Assembly (NCBI RefSeq): GCF_037975245.1
Contig: NC_092569.1
Span: 11,766,001 to 11,830,000 of the forward strand
Direction: 5' to 3'
DNA: 64,000 bases
Origin: Apostichopus japonicus
Lineage: Eukaryota; Echinodermata; Holothuroidea; Aspidochirotida; Stichopodidae
Position 1 is the first letter of the stretch, and each line of letters begins with the position of its first letter. This document shows, piece after piece, positions 11,690-23,843 of this stretch. The notes beneath the pieces are model-generated. The model ran no database searches. It saw only the letters and a list, made by a program, of their open reading frames with translations, and was not told the DNA's origin. Position numbers and translations under genes: made by a program.

Positions 11690-12340
11690 TTTATTTATTT
11701 GTTTTGCCACAAAAGTACAAAGTGGAGGGAAGTCTTCCATAAAGCTTAAAAGCTTAACAAAGACTCCCCGAAAAAAGAAAAGAAAAGAACAAATATATAT
11801 GTATAAAAACATATACAGAAATATAAATACAAATTAAATGTTCAATATATATATAGTAATTACCTACAGGTATAATTTGGTAATAGTCAGTAACTAGCTA
11901 TTATTTCCTTACAAAACCAGTTCTTAAAGGATGTGACTGACTTTTTACTCTTTAAATCGTTCGTTAGAAGATTCTATGTTTTTGTTGCACGGTTTTGTAG
12001 GCCAAACGTTCCAATGGTGGTATTGTAGAGATTATAGTGGGCACGATTAGCATGTCTCGTGTTATGATGATGTACATCTATGTTACTGGTCAAAGGCAGC
12101 TGGTAGTCATCCATTCCATTTCTTGTAGGCAAATAATCCAAGCTTTAATTTACTGAATATCGTGCAATTTTAGTAAGTTGAGTTTCTTAAATAGGGGACT
12201 GGTGTGCTCACGTGGGGCTGAGTGTGTTATGTGGCGAATGGCTGACTTCTGGGGTATTATAAAATTGTTAAGGTCGGTGTTGTATGTACCAGACCAAATA
12301 ATGGAACAATAAGTGAGATGCGGGAAACACATTCGAGAAT
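11690..12340 (-). mobile_element. 5'-truncated LINE, 3' end with C-terminal RT-ORF remnant
   Basis: On the minus strand a frame gives FPHLTYCSIIW, then KSAIRHITHSAP and SPLFKKLNLLKLHDIQ. After a stop the same homology continues with HHHNTRHANRAH and SVTSFKNWFCKEI. This succession is the usual C-terminal tail of non-LTR retrotransposon ORF2 proteins. There are in-frame stops, one of them where Trp is expected. The 3' end reads ACAAATAAATAAATGAATTA. It is inactive, lacks the catalytic RT part, and is shared with copy B (52748-53402). Confidence 0.78.
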
Positions 12341-12889
12341 ATCTTTCTTTCCAATGTCGTTGACTAAAGACTTCAATATGTCCGTAGAATTAAAATAAGC
12401 AACGACAAGCTTCACACTCTTGGTTTTCAAAACGAAACTATTTGGCTGCATTTTTCGCGGATCCGGTACTCATAATGTTATATATACCCTGGCGCCAAGT
12501 GGCGCCTTGGCAATTGTATCGTTTGAAAAACTTGTACAAATTACATCTATGTGATATGCCAAATTCGTAATAAAATCCTCCGGTTTCACAGGATGATGTT
12601 CAATGCCTCAGAGTGAGGCCAAACAAATGCACGAAAGACAGAATTTTTAGTAACGAGAGCCGTTGAAGAGACGTTCCCGCTGTGATGTTTACGCAATGCA
12701 ATCTACTAAACTCTCTCGACAATAAATTCGACAATTCGACAATCTTTGTAGCAAGCTGCATTAACATTTAATTGAATAAGTCAAGATTACTGTTCACTTC
12801 TTTATTTGGCCACAACATGCCCCCCCCCCTCACCCTCTTACTTTGACGACCTTGTCTTACCAACTGAGTTTCCTTCTCTATTATCACAG
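12341..12889. other. No gene seen
   Basis: Contains the palindromic GGCGCCAAGTGGCGCC near 12491 and a C-run near 12820. No product is recognised. Confidence 0.55.
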
Positions 12890-13178
12890 TGGCGAACAAT
12901 TCAGCACGTGTGACCGAGAAAATGGTGCATGTTGTCGCTTTCACTGCGCAGAGAAGCCCAGAAGCGTCAGGTGGCATGTCAACTATAATAAGTATTGTAA
13001 CGGCTGCTATTATAGTTCTAGCTATAGCTATCGCTTCCAATACAACGGGAACTGCCACTCATATTATGAGAACCTTAATGGCGACTAACATGGAGGCAAT
13101 GGAGAAAACATCTTCTCTGAATGGTATAATAACTGCAACGCCAGATATGTTGAGATGAAAATTCGACCATCCTCTTGA
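12890..13178 (+). pseudogene. FReD terminal exon with one in-frame stop
   Basis: After an acceptor (TTATCACAG) the frame reads GEQFSTCDRENG, FHCAEK, a Tyr/Ser-rich stretch (SSSYSYRFQYNG), YYENLNGD, then a TAA at 13086. It resumes in the same frame with HGGNGEN and ends YVEMKIRPSS and a TGA. The EMKIRP end marks it as the last exon of a FReD gene of a subtype different from gene A, with a Tyr-rich block where gene A has the SNLNG region. No partner exon was found upstream. It could still be a protein shortened by 30 residues, but pseudogene is likelier. Copy B has deleted most of it. Confidence 0.7.
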
Positions 13179-16100
13179 ATGATTTAGCCAGTCAGCAGAT
13201 TCCTCTCGAAACAACAATGTGAAGACTGTTATCAAAAATCATTGAAACGGCTGGTGTTAAAAATGCAAGAAAGAAACATAGTTATTATCTAAATAAAGCA
13301 CGTGATTATTATTTTCGAACCAACCCGTAACTTAGTAACCTGAAGAGGTTTTAGTACTTAAACATTGGCCTCTCCAACTTCTTCATGACTATGGTGCAAA
13401 TGACTTATCCAGGGCATCAATTTTGTTCTACGTGAGCAATAAATCATTCGATTTGTAAACTATCGGTATCAAATATATCTATTGAACGAGATATCTATAT
13501 ACGATGCACATCCTTATTTCCTTCAGCTCAGATCACACCGCGTATTTAATGTTGATTCCACCCCCTCCAAACAGACAATAGCTGAGAAGATGGGTATAAT
13601 TACTAAAGTGCCATACCACAACTACAGTCCATATCACTTCTGCGTAACAGTGACTATAAACTTACTGAGCTTAGTGAACACTTAATTATGGTTTCTAGCT
13701 ACATACTAAGCTGACACAACAGTAAACTAAAAGAACAAAAGACATCCATTTTCCACTTATATGGATTTTGATCGGTCAAATCCCTTTAAATGTTGAACGG
13801 TTAAAATCTTTGATGTTACTTTGACGGCCGATAAATAATTTCGTCGCATATTTCACCGGTTAAACATTTGCAATAAATTAACGCAACTACCATGCCGTAA
13901 GGTACACAAACAACAACGCAACTAGTAAAAGTTGTATAACTGGAGAAAAAGTTCCTCTGCCAGCGAATTTAGGTCCAGAAAGCCAGCTACAAAATTCAAA
14001 AACCTTAGTCCACCTTGGTTCGGAAGTTATGAACAACTTTCTTAACTTCTGCCTCAACATATGTAAAATTAATTTACCATACACTTGGTAGCAGGTGATA
14101 TTTTCAACATAATAGTTAATAAATATAATGAAATGTGTAAAACTGGATCTCTGTTCGCTTGATCACATTCAAAAACATGAATATATTTGTTTATAGGACT
14201 ACTGATAATTTTTTTTTTTTTATTTGTAATAGACCGAATTTTTTGTAGTGCCCATAACTATCAATATGGTTCTCAATTGGGGAACGGAAACTCCCTGAAA
14301 GCGAACCCCAACTAATGAATACCTTGTTCAAACATAATGTACCCTTCATCTACCATGTGCCTAACAGCTGGTAATATATTCATCAGTAGCACCTCCCCCC
14401 CCCTCCCTCCCCCAGCGTGATATTCTAATAATTGTTCTTTGTGAATTGTAAAAGATCACACAATTTCACATGTTAGCAGCCTTACTTGTCATAGAAGTGA
14501 ATCAAAAGAGGAGGAGGAGACATCACTTCCCTTGAAACCCTGATCAAGGCAGCGCATAGAAACCTCATACAAAGTTAAAAACCATCATACGACTAAGAAA
14601 TGTTTTAATACGTGCTCTGGTAATGATGATGGAATCGAAACGTCACTTGGGACCTGGTTTACAGAAAGTAATATGAAATAGTAAGTAATTTCAAGAGATT
14701 GCAGAGACCAATACCATTAACTCATGCAATGTAATTATTGCAGCACAGCGGTTTAGTAGGGTGAGGTAACAAGTTATTTATACAGATTGACCGTGATTCC
14801 CGCAATTACTGGTAGGCCTATTACTTGATTCTTTGCAGACACCAAAACTTACGTTTTATGGCAAAAGTTTGTAATGAAATACATACAAATATAACAGAAG
14901 AATGGAACGAGTAGTAACTAGGACGTCGATGTTCTTAACTGAAATTAATGTGAAGCCTGTCACAGTTATGAATGGGTTACGATTATGAAATGGTAAGATT
15001 CAAATTGACTTGTGCATAACCTGAGTCTGAAACCGACAATTAGCCGAGCCGTATTTGTATTCTTTTGGACAATAACGATTGCCTCTTTTTCGTCGGATGA
15101 GCTAAACAATGTTTTGTTTTTATTATATTCGTTCTTGTTCCCTTCAAATCATTGATTCCATGTTAATTATCTGCTTGTTAAACCTAAATTAGTGTTCTAC
15201 TTGATTCCTAGTAGCGTATTTCAAACTCACTGCTTTGTGCTTAATTAAAATTCTTCCAGTAAGTGTGAATGAATCGTTCTTTAAATAAATACATATTTTA
15301 TTAATAATCTTAGTTTTCATGCAGTTCGACCATGAAGACTAATCATGTAAATGAGCTTTACGATTTGTTCTATTAATATAAATTCATATTGTTTTATATT
15401 TATATATATATTCCTATAGCACCACTGTACATGTGTGGGAAACTGCTTCAAGGACCTCAGGATACCTACCCCCTCACCGTGAATTTATATATATGAACTA
15501 CAATTGTTCCTCTTCATCGCCGGTGTTCATCTCTTTTAAAAGATTAGAGGATTGTTTTAATTGTTACGGATCTTTTTTAGTTGACAATCAAAAAGAAACT
15601 GATATATATTTTCTTTGTCTAGTCACTTTGCAGATTTTTTATCAATTAAATATAAATATCCTTCGCAAAGAATAACTCTTCATTTCGTTGCACGAATACG
15701 ATACAAATTTTATACTTCATTTCAAAAATGCGATGTTAACTGCTTGGTTACACAGTGGCTGCAATGTCCACATAATTTTACCTTACGTGTGCTTTATTCA
15801 CTCATAGGTACAACTTTTCATCAATAAAAATCAGGCAAATGACTGATTGAAACCATTGTCATCATTTTTTTACAAACATATTGTTTTCACAAATATATTC
15901 CTTAAATAGGTATAATTTATTTGTCTTCCAAATCGTTATTAATTGATCATCGTTCACCGAGCTGCACCGATAAATATATTTTGTTCTTCACATGATCATA
16001 TTTGTGTATACCTTTTCCAAAGAAGCCAATCTCTATTGTTTGGTAAGAGGTACATAAAAAATTATTTAACAGAGAAGCGACCAAAATAACAAGAATAATT

Positions 16101-17459
16101 ATTGAAAGATGTAATATTGTTCACCATAAACTGGTGTATCGACTGAAGAAAACAGCAAAACACAGTGAAGCTTAACACAACCCCGCTAACACCCCCTAAC
16201 ACCCCCCCCTAAAAAAAATAGCATATAAAGTAAAATTTAAGGCATAGTAATCAATTACCGTAAATTAGCAAAATGTGAAATATCATTAATAAGTTAACAA
16301 TTCCCTTGATCTAATCACTTTTTTTCGAGTTGTTTGGCATACAATTTGGCATATAATGTACTCAATTATAGTCAAGCTAAGCGCGGACTGGTATTAAATG
16401 TAAATATCCATGCCCTGAATGATATTAATAAAATTCGTCATGATAAATTTAAGATCAGAAAGCTATAAACCGGCAAAACAAATATACATTTAGAGAGCTT
16501 CAGAGAAAAGGGACAGAACATATTAAATTATTGCAGTGATAAATCGTTTAAGTTAAGCAAGATTTGCATTGCATTAGCGTAAAAAATACATTCCTTGGAT
16601 ACACATTCACGCGCGACACAAATATAATTGTCTTTACAAATAAAAGTTGTTACTAGGGAAGCTGGATTCTTAACATAACATGCTTTGACATATTGCATGT
16701 TTGCGTACATGCGAGGTGTTTGTCGACCAAACCATTTTAAAAAAGTCAACGTACAAGTTACTGCAAATAAGCCAACTGTAGTTGAAATCAGGATTTCACA
16801 TTTCGATTACCAACTGACAATAATATTTTTGGCACACTCCTTGCATATTACCTGTTGTTATGTTGCTCTGAAAGGATTGATTATAAACCAGAAGAAACCG
16901 GAAATAAAATATGTAGCTCAACAGTCGATTTATGCCATTAATGTTGAATGTAAATTTCCGAATGTCAATGTCTACCTGTTACAGATCATGCCGGTATTCA
17001 TTATGTAGTCACAGTCTGTGTAAGGTTGTACAGCCTTGTATCATCTAAACCAAGTTAGATCATCTGGTGTTTTCTATTCACATAGTTAATACATCTGCAT
17101 CGATCTAGATATTAAGAGAAGTATGGAGTTAGATTTTAATGTTATATATTCATTTTAGAATACGGTGCAGGAAGTTAAAAACTAAAGATGATCCAAATTG
17201 TTGATTTATGTTCAATATAATTTGTTTTCCACCTCCATTCGAAACATGGTTTAAGAGTAAATCCACAATTTCCGATTGAAATCTTGGACAATACTCAAAG
17301 AACATATTCTAAGTACTTTCTCTTCCCATTACAAACTAAACCCTTCCTCTCTAACTAAATTACAGCTTATAAAGTGAAATACATGTTCCAGTGTTTTGGT
17401 GATCCCAAAGCAAGCGTTTGAAAGTTTGGTATACTATCTTACCATTTTTTTTCAAGTAG
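13179..17459. other. Long stretch with no recognisable gene
   Basis: AT-rich intergenic DNA, collinear with 54007-58883 in copy B. It holds small C-rich runs near 14395 and 16190. Open frames of 60-107 codons (for example at 15433, 16528 and 16685) have no family resemblance and are poorly conserved between the copies. Confidence 0.6.
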
Positions 17460-18958
17460 CACCCAGGACTTGACTTACAAATGACATAACAGTTTTGTAC
17501 TTTTTGCTACAACATACGTCACTTCTGCTGGTATGCAGGGGCGTCGTGCGAAAATAAATTTTGAGGGGGCCCGTGAGCAGGTGATGACTATCTAAGCGGA
17601 GCGCCACCACAGGTTGGCGCGCAGCGTACAAAATTTTTCTTCTGGCAGACCCCTCAGATTGCAGGAAACGGCATTTCCCGTGCCTTATGGCAGTAAGCAA
17701 CACCCCTAAAATTGATAGACAATTTCCGGCAATTTTTTATTTTGGGAAATGTTCTCGAAGGAAGTGATCGCCATTTTTTCCTCAGTTTACCAATTCCTCG
17801 TCTCACAGAAGCGCCCAAAATTTAGGAAATCGAAACATTTTGGTGTTGGCTGATCCATGATCGCCGCCCATGCCCGTGAGAAGTGGTGACTGGGCGAAGA
17901 AAAAGCTATGCCGTTTGAACACATGGGCAGAAAAAGCGAAAGTAGCGAAACCTAAGGTAAAACGTGCGATAACGAAGTGATTATTTTCAGGTTAATTGTG
18001 ACTGTATTTGTAATGATTATTATTCATTTTTTTTTCGAAACTACCTATCAGATCATGAGGAAAATTTATCCCCGTGGACCTTTTAGTAAACTGATTGCAT
18101 TACTTAAGAAGAAGTTCACATGGAGTCCCATAATCTCTGTTCACTACATTTATCTTAACTTTCCGAACTTTGTTACAGGCTTAGAAAACAATTAAAAAAT
18201 TGCCATTTTTTCATGGAAATTGCCTGACTTTGGCAAAGGTAACGGGTTGCACTTACTCTGGGATAATATTGTTCAACGATGGCAGCGTTGATGGCACATT
18301 TGGTTCATTAGTTATCAACCAGTAATTATTTAACTGTTTCGATTGACTGAATTTCAACAATTAACAACCATTGGCCAAGCAGTCAACAGAAGCCCCATTT
18401 CTCGTTTAGGCCCTACAAGAAATTCACTTCCTGACACTGTTCTCATTCAACGTCGCTGACTTAGGTTCCAAAGTGAGTCAATGGCAGTCTGCTTGCACGC
18501 TTCCGCGCGCTCGTGGTGCGTGGCCAGCACCATCAGGTCACTCAGGCTCGTCCGCAACGAATTCTTCACAAACTTTTACGCAGAAAAGTAATGGCATTAC
18601 TAATCCCGATATGTCGTCTTTGAGGTGTGTGGAAAATCCGCAACGACCATCAAAAAGCAATTGACTATTTAGTCTACTTTTCGATTTCGAAAACACTTTT
18701 TTTTTAAATTATGACAAAACTTTATGACACCTTTGACAAAATTTGGGGGCCTGTGCCCCCCCCCGGGGCCCAATGGGCACGACGCCACTGCTGGTATGCT
18801 AGTATTCAACAATTCTGAAATGGGACACAATATTTGTGTCATATAACTTGTAAAGTTATATCTGATACAGCAGCACATCGTTATACTTGCGGTAAACTAA
18901 TTGTAAACAGTGCCACCATTTGACAAGCAAGAAACTAATGAATTGTAAAGGTATCATA
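17460..18958. repeat. Local tandem duplication, unit 1 (interrupted by transposon)
   Basis: Unit 1 of about 240 bp starts CACCCAGGACTTGAC. It is split by the hAT-like element at 17536-18790 and resumes with CTGGTATGCTAGTATTC. Confidence 0.9.
17536..18790. mobile_element. hAT-like non-autonomous element
   Basis: The ends are CAGGGGCGTCGTGC and the complement of CAGTGGCGTCGTGC, 13 of 14 matching. They are flanked by a perfect 8-bp duplication CTGGTATG (17528-17535 and 18791-18798). No transposase is seen. Near the left end lies the module GACTATCTAAGCGGAGCGCC that recurs in the other hAT-like elements of this window. The same insertion is present in copy B (58962-60230), so it is older than the segmental duplication. 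Confidence 0.9.
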
Positions 18959-19200
18959 CGCACCCAGGACTTGACTGACAAATGACATAATAGTTTATAC
19001 TTTTTGCTACAACATACGTCACTTCTGCTGTTATGCTAGTATTCAACAATTCTGAAATGGGGACACAATATTTGTGTCATATAACTTGTAAAGTTATATC
19101 TGATACAGCAACACATCGTTATACTTGCGGTAAACTAATTGTAAACAGTGCCACCATTTGAAAAGCAAGAAACTAATGAATTGTAAAGGTATCATATACG
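18959..19200. repeat. Local tandem duplication, unit 2 (empty transposon site)
   Basis: This is a second copy of the 240-bp unit with a single CTGTTATG where unit 1 carries the 1.25-kb element. It serves as an internal empty-site control. Confidence 0.92.
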
Positions 19201-20094
19201 CCTATTAAAAACCCATCGAATTACACACTAAATCACAAACGCTGGGGAGAGTTTTACCTAATTCTTCAGCCGACGATTATTCCATTCGCCCTCCTTCAGT
19301 CTCGTCATTAATGGAAGAGAAGACAAATTAAATGACGAATATCAACATCCTCTGATATTGTTTCCCAGGCGTGGCAGCAAGCAAACGTTGGGTCAGTGTA
19401 AGGTCAGTAAGTACATCCTACGTGTATATAGTACAGCAGATATGTATACTTGGTAAACTGCATCTCGAATAAATTTGTCATACAAAGCACAACACTACTG
19501 ATCATGTAAGTTCAGACATTTTCGCCTTAAGTCAATTTAATTATTTGTTGAGTAATGTACACAAAACCTTATTCCATTTAGTCATGTATGGGAGGGGGTC
19601 TGGTGTACCAATTAAACGAAAAAGGGTGAGTTCTTTGGCACATTTAGACTACAACTGAAAGGTCTACTCGCAATGTTATGTTAAAAACTATTTTTAAATT
19701 TTGATGTGTATGGTGTGTGCGACTGTTGTCTCTGGTTCTCTTTTTACAAACTTTTACAATTTAAATAAAAACTCGAGACACTTTTCACCTGTTATAATTT
19801 TATTAATTGAAATTTAAGTATTGTTGATATCTCGTAATTATTTGCAGTGATGAACGACTCGCCAGCAGAGCAATGAATGTTATATTTGTCTTTGCTCCGA
19901 TTTTTCAAGTTGCCATTCACTTTCACACAAGAAATTCTTTTTTGAATGTTTCAATTTTCACCTTAATGTTTTCTTATGTTGTTAAAGTATATTCCAACCA
20001 CGTTCCTGACCTCCGTTTGGTCAGACTCATTTAACTTCTGAATTATTACAAAAAATGTTTAGTGAAATATTCAGTTTTACAGTCATCTTGTTCA
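19201..20094. other. No gene seen, absent from copy B
   Basis: AT-rich DNA lying inside the 1.8-kb segment that copy B lacks. No product is recognised. Confidence 0.6.
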
Positions 20095-20856
20095 TCAACT
20101 CAATGATCGAATGTTTACCTCAACGAATTGGACGTTGCAGTAATTACTATAGTAAGAGCATATCATTTCCCCGTTGCCTCCATTGTAGACACCGTTGAGG
20201 TATTCATAAGTACAAAGTTACTTGAAGCAGCTGTTGTATTGAAAATAACAGCAATAGCTATAACTATAGTAATCACACCAAATTAGCATAGTGCCACCAG
20301 CCGCTTCACATGTGGTTCTCTGCGCAGTTAAATCTACCACATTCGTCATGGTCTCGGGCATGCGTACTGAATTGTTTTCCTCTGTTAAAATAGAAATGAA
20401 AACATGTGAAGCAAAGCAGCAAGAACCATTAGTGGTTAATACTTGGCCATTAAATAATAGTTTAAGTATCTTGATATATTGCACAATGTTGTTGGGACAT
20501 TATCCATGTCTCGGGTTGTCTTTGTCTATAACACGATGTATGGCTCTGCTTGGTATAATTGTTTCACAGATGTTATATAAGAAACATTATTACGCTTATA
20601 GTATAGGTGTTCACTGCAAGCCCAGAATATTTAATTTTCTTTTACTGGTTCATTGGAGATATATGATCGTATTTCTCTTTCATAATATGTCCTGTTCTTA
20701 GAGTGATGCTTCTTCATTTTTCAGCATACTTTATTTTTCATTTGCTAGTTGGACCGACTATATTCATATTGTGTGTTTGATGCCAATTGGTATCCAATTG
20801 ATAGGGTGATAATATAAATATCTCACACTATACGGTCTCTTTAAAGTAACGGGCCG

Positions 20857-20893
20857 AGATATGGGACGAGATGGGACGATGATGGGACGAGAT
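20857..20893. repeat. Short GATGGGACGA repeat
   Basis: Three to four imperfect copies of GATGGGACGA, conserved at about 60449-60485 in copy B. Confidence 0.8.
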
Positions 20894-21355
20894 AATTCCA
20901 ATTGATTTTTAAAGAAATCTCGAGATCACTGACTTTAATCACGTTCGAAACAAAACCTTATTTGTTCTTTCAAGATTATAAAACCAGAACTGGCGAAATT
21001 AAAAAGGTTTCTACATATCTAATTGCAACTAATTAGTATGATTAAAGAGAGGGAAAAATAAACAGCACATGGTATTTCAATTCAATTTTACATTTATTTC
21101 TCATATGTTTGTACAAGATTAATACAAAAATTATTATATAGAGCATAGTTGCGAAATGAAGGGGGGGGGGGGGGTTGTTGTTACACCGAACCTTCTTTGT
21201 CAGGGTTTCTGATCCAGTCTATAGGTAATATTTTACATCAAGGTGTGAAGAAACCGTGACGACCATTTTTTCAGGAAGTTTATTGTGAGCAAACTAGTAA
21301 CTTTAACTGTAACTATTATCGATGGCAAGCCGCAAATATCGAAAATGCAACAAAC

Positions 21356-21614
21356 CTGTATTCCCACTGAGACTGCCCAGTTGATTCATGTTGTAGTTGT
21401 TGCATTCATATTCTATTCGAAACTGGATATTTAGCATATTCAGCCGATTTATTAGAAGTAGTGATGTCAAAGCAAACTTGTAGTTTCTCTGGTTCGTCAA
21501 GTAATGAAGCTTTTCAATTCCTAACCATAAGTTCTTGCTGTCACCAAACACTTCTATGTACGAAGTCCAGTTTTGATAAAAACTAATAGAGTTATCGGTA
21601 CGACGTTGAAACAC
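21356..21614 (-). pseudogene. Minus FReD exon with scrambled block, copy A
   Basis: Open throughout, but 18 codons replace the 19 expected ones in a shifted frame between NYK and FRI. The acceptor is TATCTTTTCAG and the donor is a weak GTTTGT. Copy B shares the same shift. Confidence 0.8.
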
Positions 21615-23749
21615 CTGAAAAGATAGTAATTTAAATCAAAGTGCACATTAAGCATAATTAAAGTGATTTCTTCTATTATCACATGATATCAGTACTGCGT
21701 GTGTTATGCTACGGGACGTACATAGAATCGTGCCTGTTGGTTCAGTAGTGACTGCAATAGTTGGTTCCTTTGATTCTTGCATTGTCTTAACTATAGTAAA
21801 CAGTATAGAAAGGATGTTTATGGACAATTTTGCATAATTTTAAATGCTGTAAAGTGCGTTAAATTAAATGGAAATAGAATTGTGTTGAATTAAGCCCTCT
21901 TTCTGGTTATTTTGCACTACAGTTTGAACTATAGACATACATATCTTGTTTCGCAAGAAAGTGAATATCATTAACAACACAAATAAATTAACAACTTAAT
22001 TGTTAACGTTTACCCCTCTAACCAGATTATAATATGTCCGTGTATCATAATTTACAAATCGATTGGTCTTCGTCATGATGTTATCTTAACAGACCAAACT
22101 GTAGATAAGCGGATGTTTAAAAAGGCTCTCCTTATAGAAATCATGTTGCTAATAAAGCGAAAATTGTAACCAATAACAAATAAAACAACATAGACGAGAC
22201 GAAACGAAACGTCAAAACATAAAAGTAGTCATTGGTATCAGTTCTCGTACTAGAAACCCGAATCAATATTTGTTTCTTTACATGTTACAATATGAGGAAA
22301 TCGTCTCGGAATGATGGCCAGTTTTGTGGTATAACTTTAGATAACTAATCCATCTGTCAGTTTTGTGACGTTGTTTTCCTGGTAAAAATATCTAGAACTA
22401 GACTACAGCTCTGACAAGAACTATAACGTAATCAGTCAGTCAATTACAAATAATGTGCTGTGTAACGACTGCGCAAATTAAACCAAGATATGGGTATGGC
22501 GTTAGGGAATATTTGAAATCTTAAACAATTTGGAAAAAAAAAGCAAACGGTTGTTTTTTCAACAACATTTGATGATATTATATTTGGATGACTGGTGTAT
22601 ACATTCTCCCGTACATTGAGACACCCCCATTTGATCGCTAACAGCAGATGAATCGATTTGTTGGATAGTCTGCCTAACTTATTACGCGATAACAGTTAGC
22701 CTAACCTAAGACTTAGCATTGAGTCTGCACTAAAGTTTCGTATCAGTCTACGATTAAAAGAGGTCAACTTTACACGTTAACAAACCCAAATATTGTACAC
22801 AAACTACAGTATACTCTGTATTATATATCTTATAGATCAAAGGGTGATGAAACACTCAAACTCGGCTATTAAGTAACATAGGATTGTCATTAATCAATAG
22901 CCTTAGGAAATGTAAACACAGCATATATCTATATACCACTTGGTGACTATAATATCACAACAACTCCAAATAGACATACATATGTTAGTAAAAAATATAG
23001 ATAGGCCCATTGATAGTTTATATTTTCAAATCAACTAACTGTTATCTAGACCGTGATATAATGTAGGGATGGGAAATTATTTAATTATTCAAGCAGCTCA
23101 AAGCACCATAAAAGTGAATTAATCTCGAAGAATCCTTGCTCGAAATTTGCAAGATTTGGTGAAAGCTGCCTTTCTCACGCTGCTCTGATTTCACAAGGTT
23201 GACAATATAAGTCATTAGCAAAACTTCAAAATTGCTGCCATTTGTCTAAGAATGATGTGATATAGAAAAGTGGAATTCTACATAGTTAACCGAACAGAAA
23301 CAAACTTAGAACAGAACAGAATGTACACCCAGGCCGAAAAGGTGTGAGCTTATATTTGTTCTTAACGTATATTCAAGTCGAAAACGCTATTATAAGCAAC
23401 TGTACAATTCGGTTCGGCTGGAATGTACTCTACGTATGTCCAAACCCATCGACCAATACAGCTTGACAACTCCACGGGAGACTTAAAATGTCTAAACACG
23501 TTGTTATTTTGTTAATGATAAAATAGAAAGAAAATGGCATACATAATTCTTATTATCCTGACAAAGATACTCCCGGCTTCCGTCGTATCGATGATGATAA
23601 GTGCCAGATTAAAAATAAATGAAACAATTTATTTTCTTCATTGTGTTCTAAGTTGACCGTTCTACTTTGTCATTGATGTTCTCCGTTAGGCTTTGATTGA
23701 CCGGGTTAAATGCTGTGATGTCTTTAATATAGACTACGTAACTTTGTCT

Positions 23750-23756
<7 letters not shown>
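21615..23756. other. No gene seen
   Basis: AT-rich DNA upstream of the minus-strand FReD exon. I looked on the minus strand for EGF or N-terminal FReD motifs and found none. Confidence 0.55.

Positions 23757-23839
<83 letters not shown>
23757..23839. repeat. (TA)n microsatellite
   Basis: About 83 bp of TA repeats, contracted to about 20 bp in copy B (63343-63363). Confidence 0.98.

Positions 23840-23843
<4 letters not shown>

Larger units (their letters stand above)
20095..21614 (-). pseudogene. Minus-strand FReD gene, two degraded exons
   Basis: Exon 21614-21356 (259 nt, phase 0 to 1, like the intact genes) encodes VFQRRTDNSISFYQNW and LWLGIEKLHYLTNQRNY. After this, 18 codons are out of the ancestral frame. 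The frame one base over reads FDITTSNKSAEYAKYP, the expected FReD sequence. Reading returns to frame at FRIE and continues to SLSGNTG. The last exon (20381-20095) begins after TATTTTAACAG. It holds FReD pieces in different frames: KQFST, HDECGRFNCAE, a stop, SGWWHYANL, a Tyr-rich YYSYSYCCYFQYN, a second stop, and LNGVYNGGNGE. No upstream exons were recognised. Confidence 0.75.

Noticed and set aside
12150-12332. Short host gene
   Set aside because: Its sequence matches the tail of LINE ORF2 proteins and it is followed by stops and a LINE 3' end.
13179-17459. Frames of 60-107 codons at 15433, 16528 and 16685
   Set aside because: No recognisable domain, no splice context, and differences in frame or length between copies A and B.
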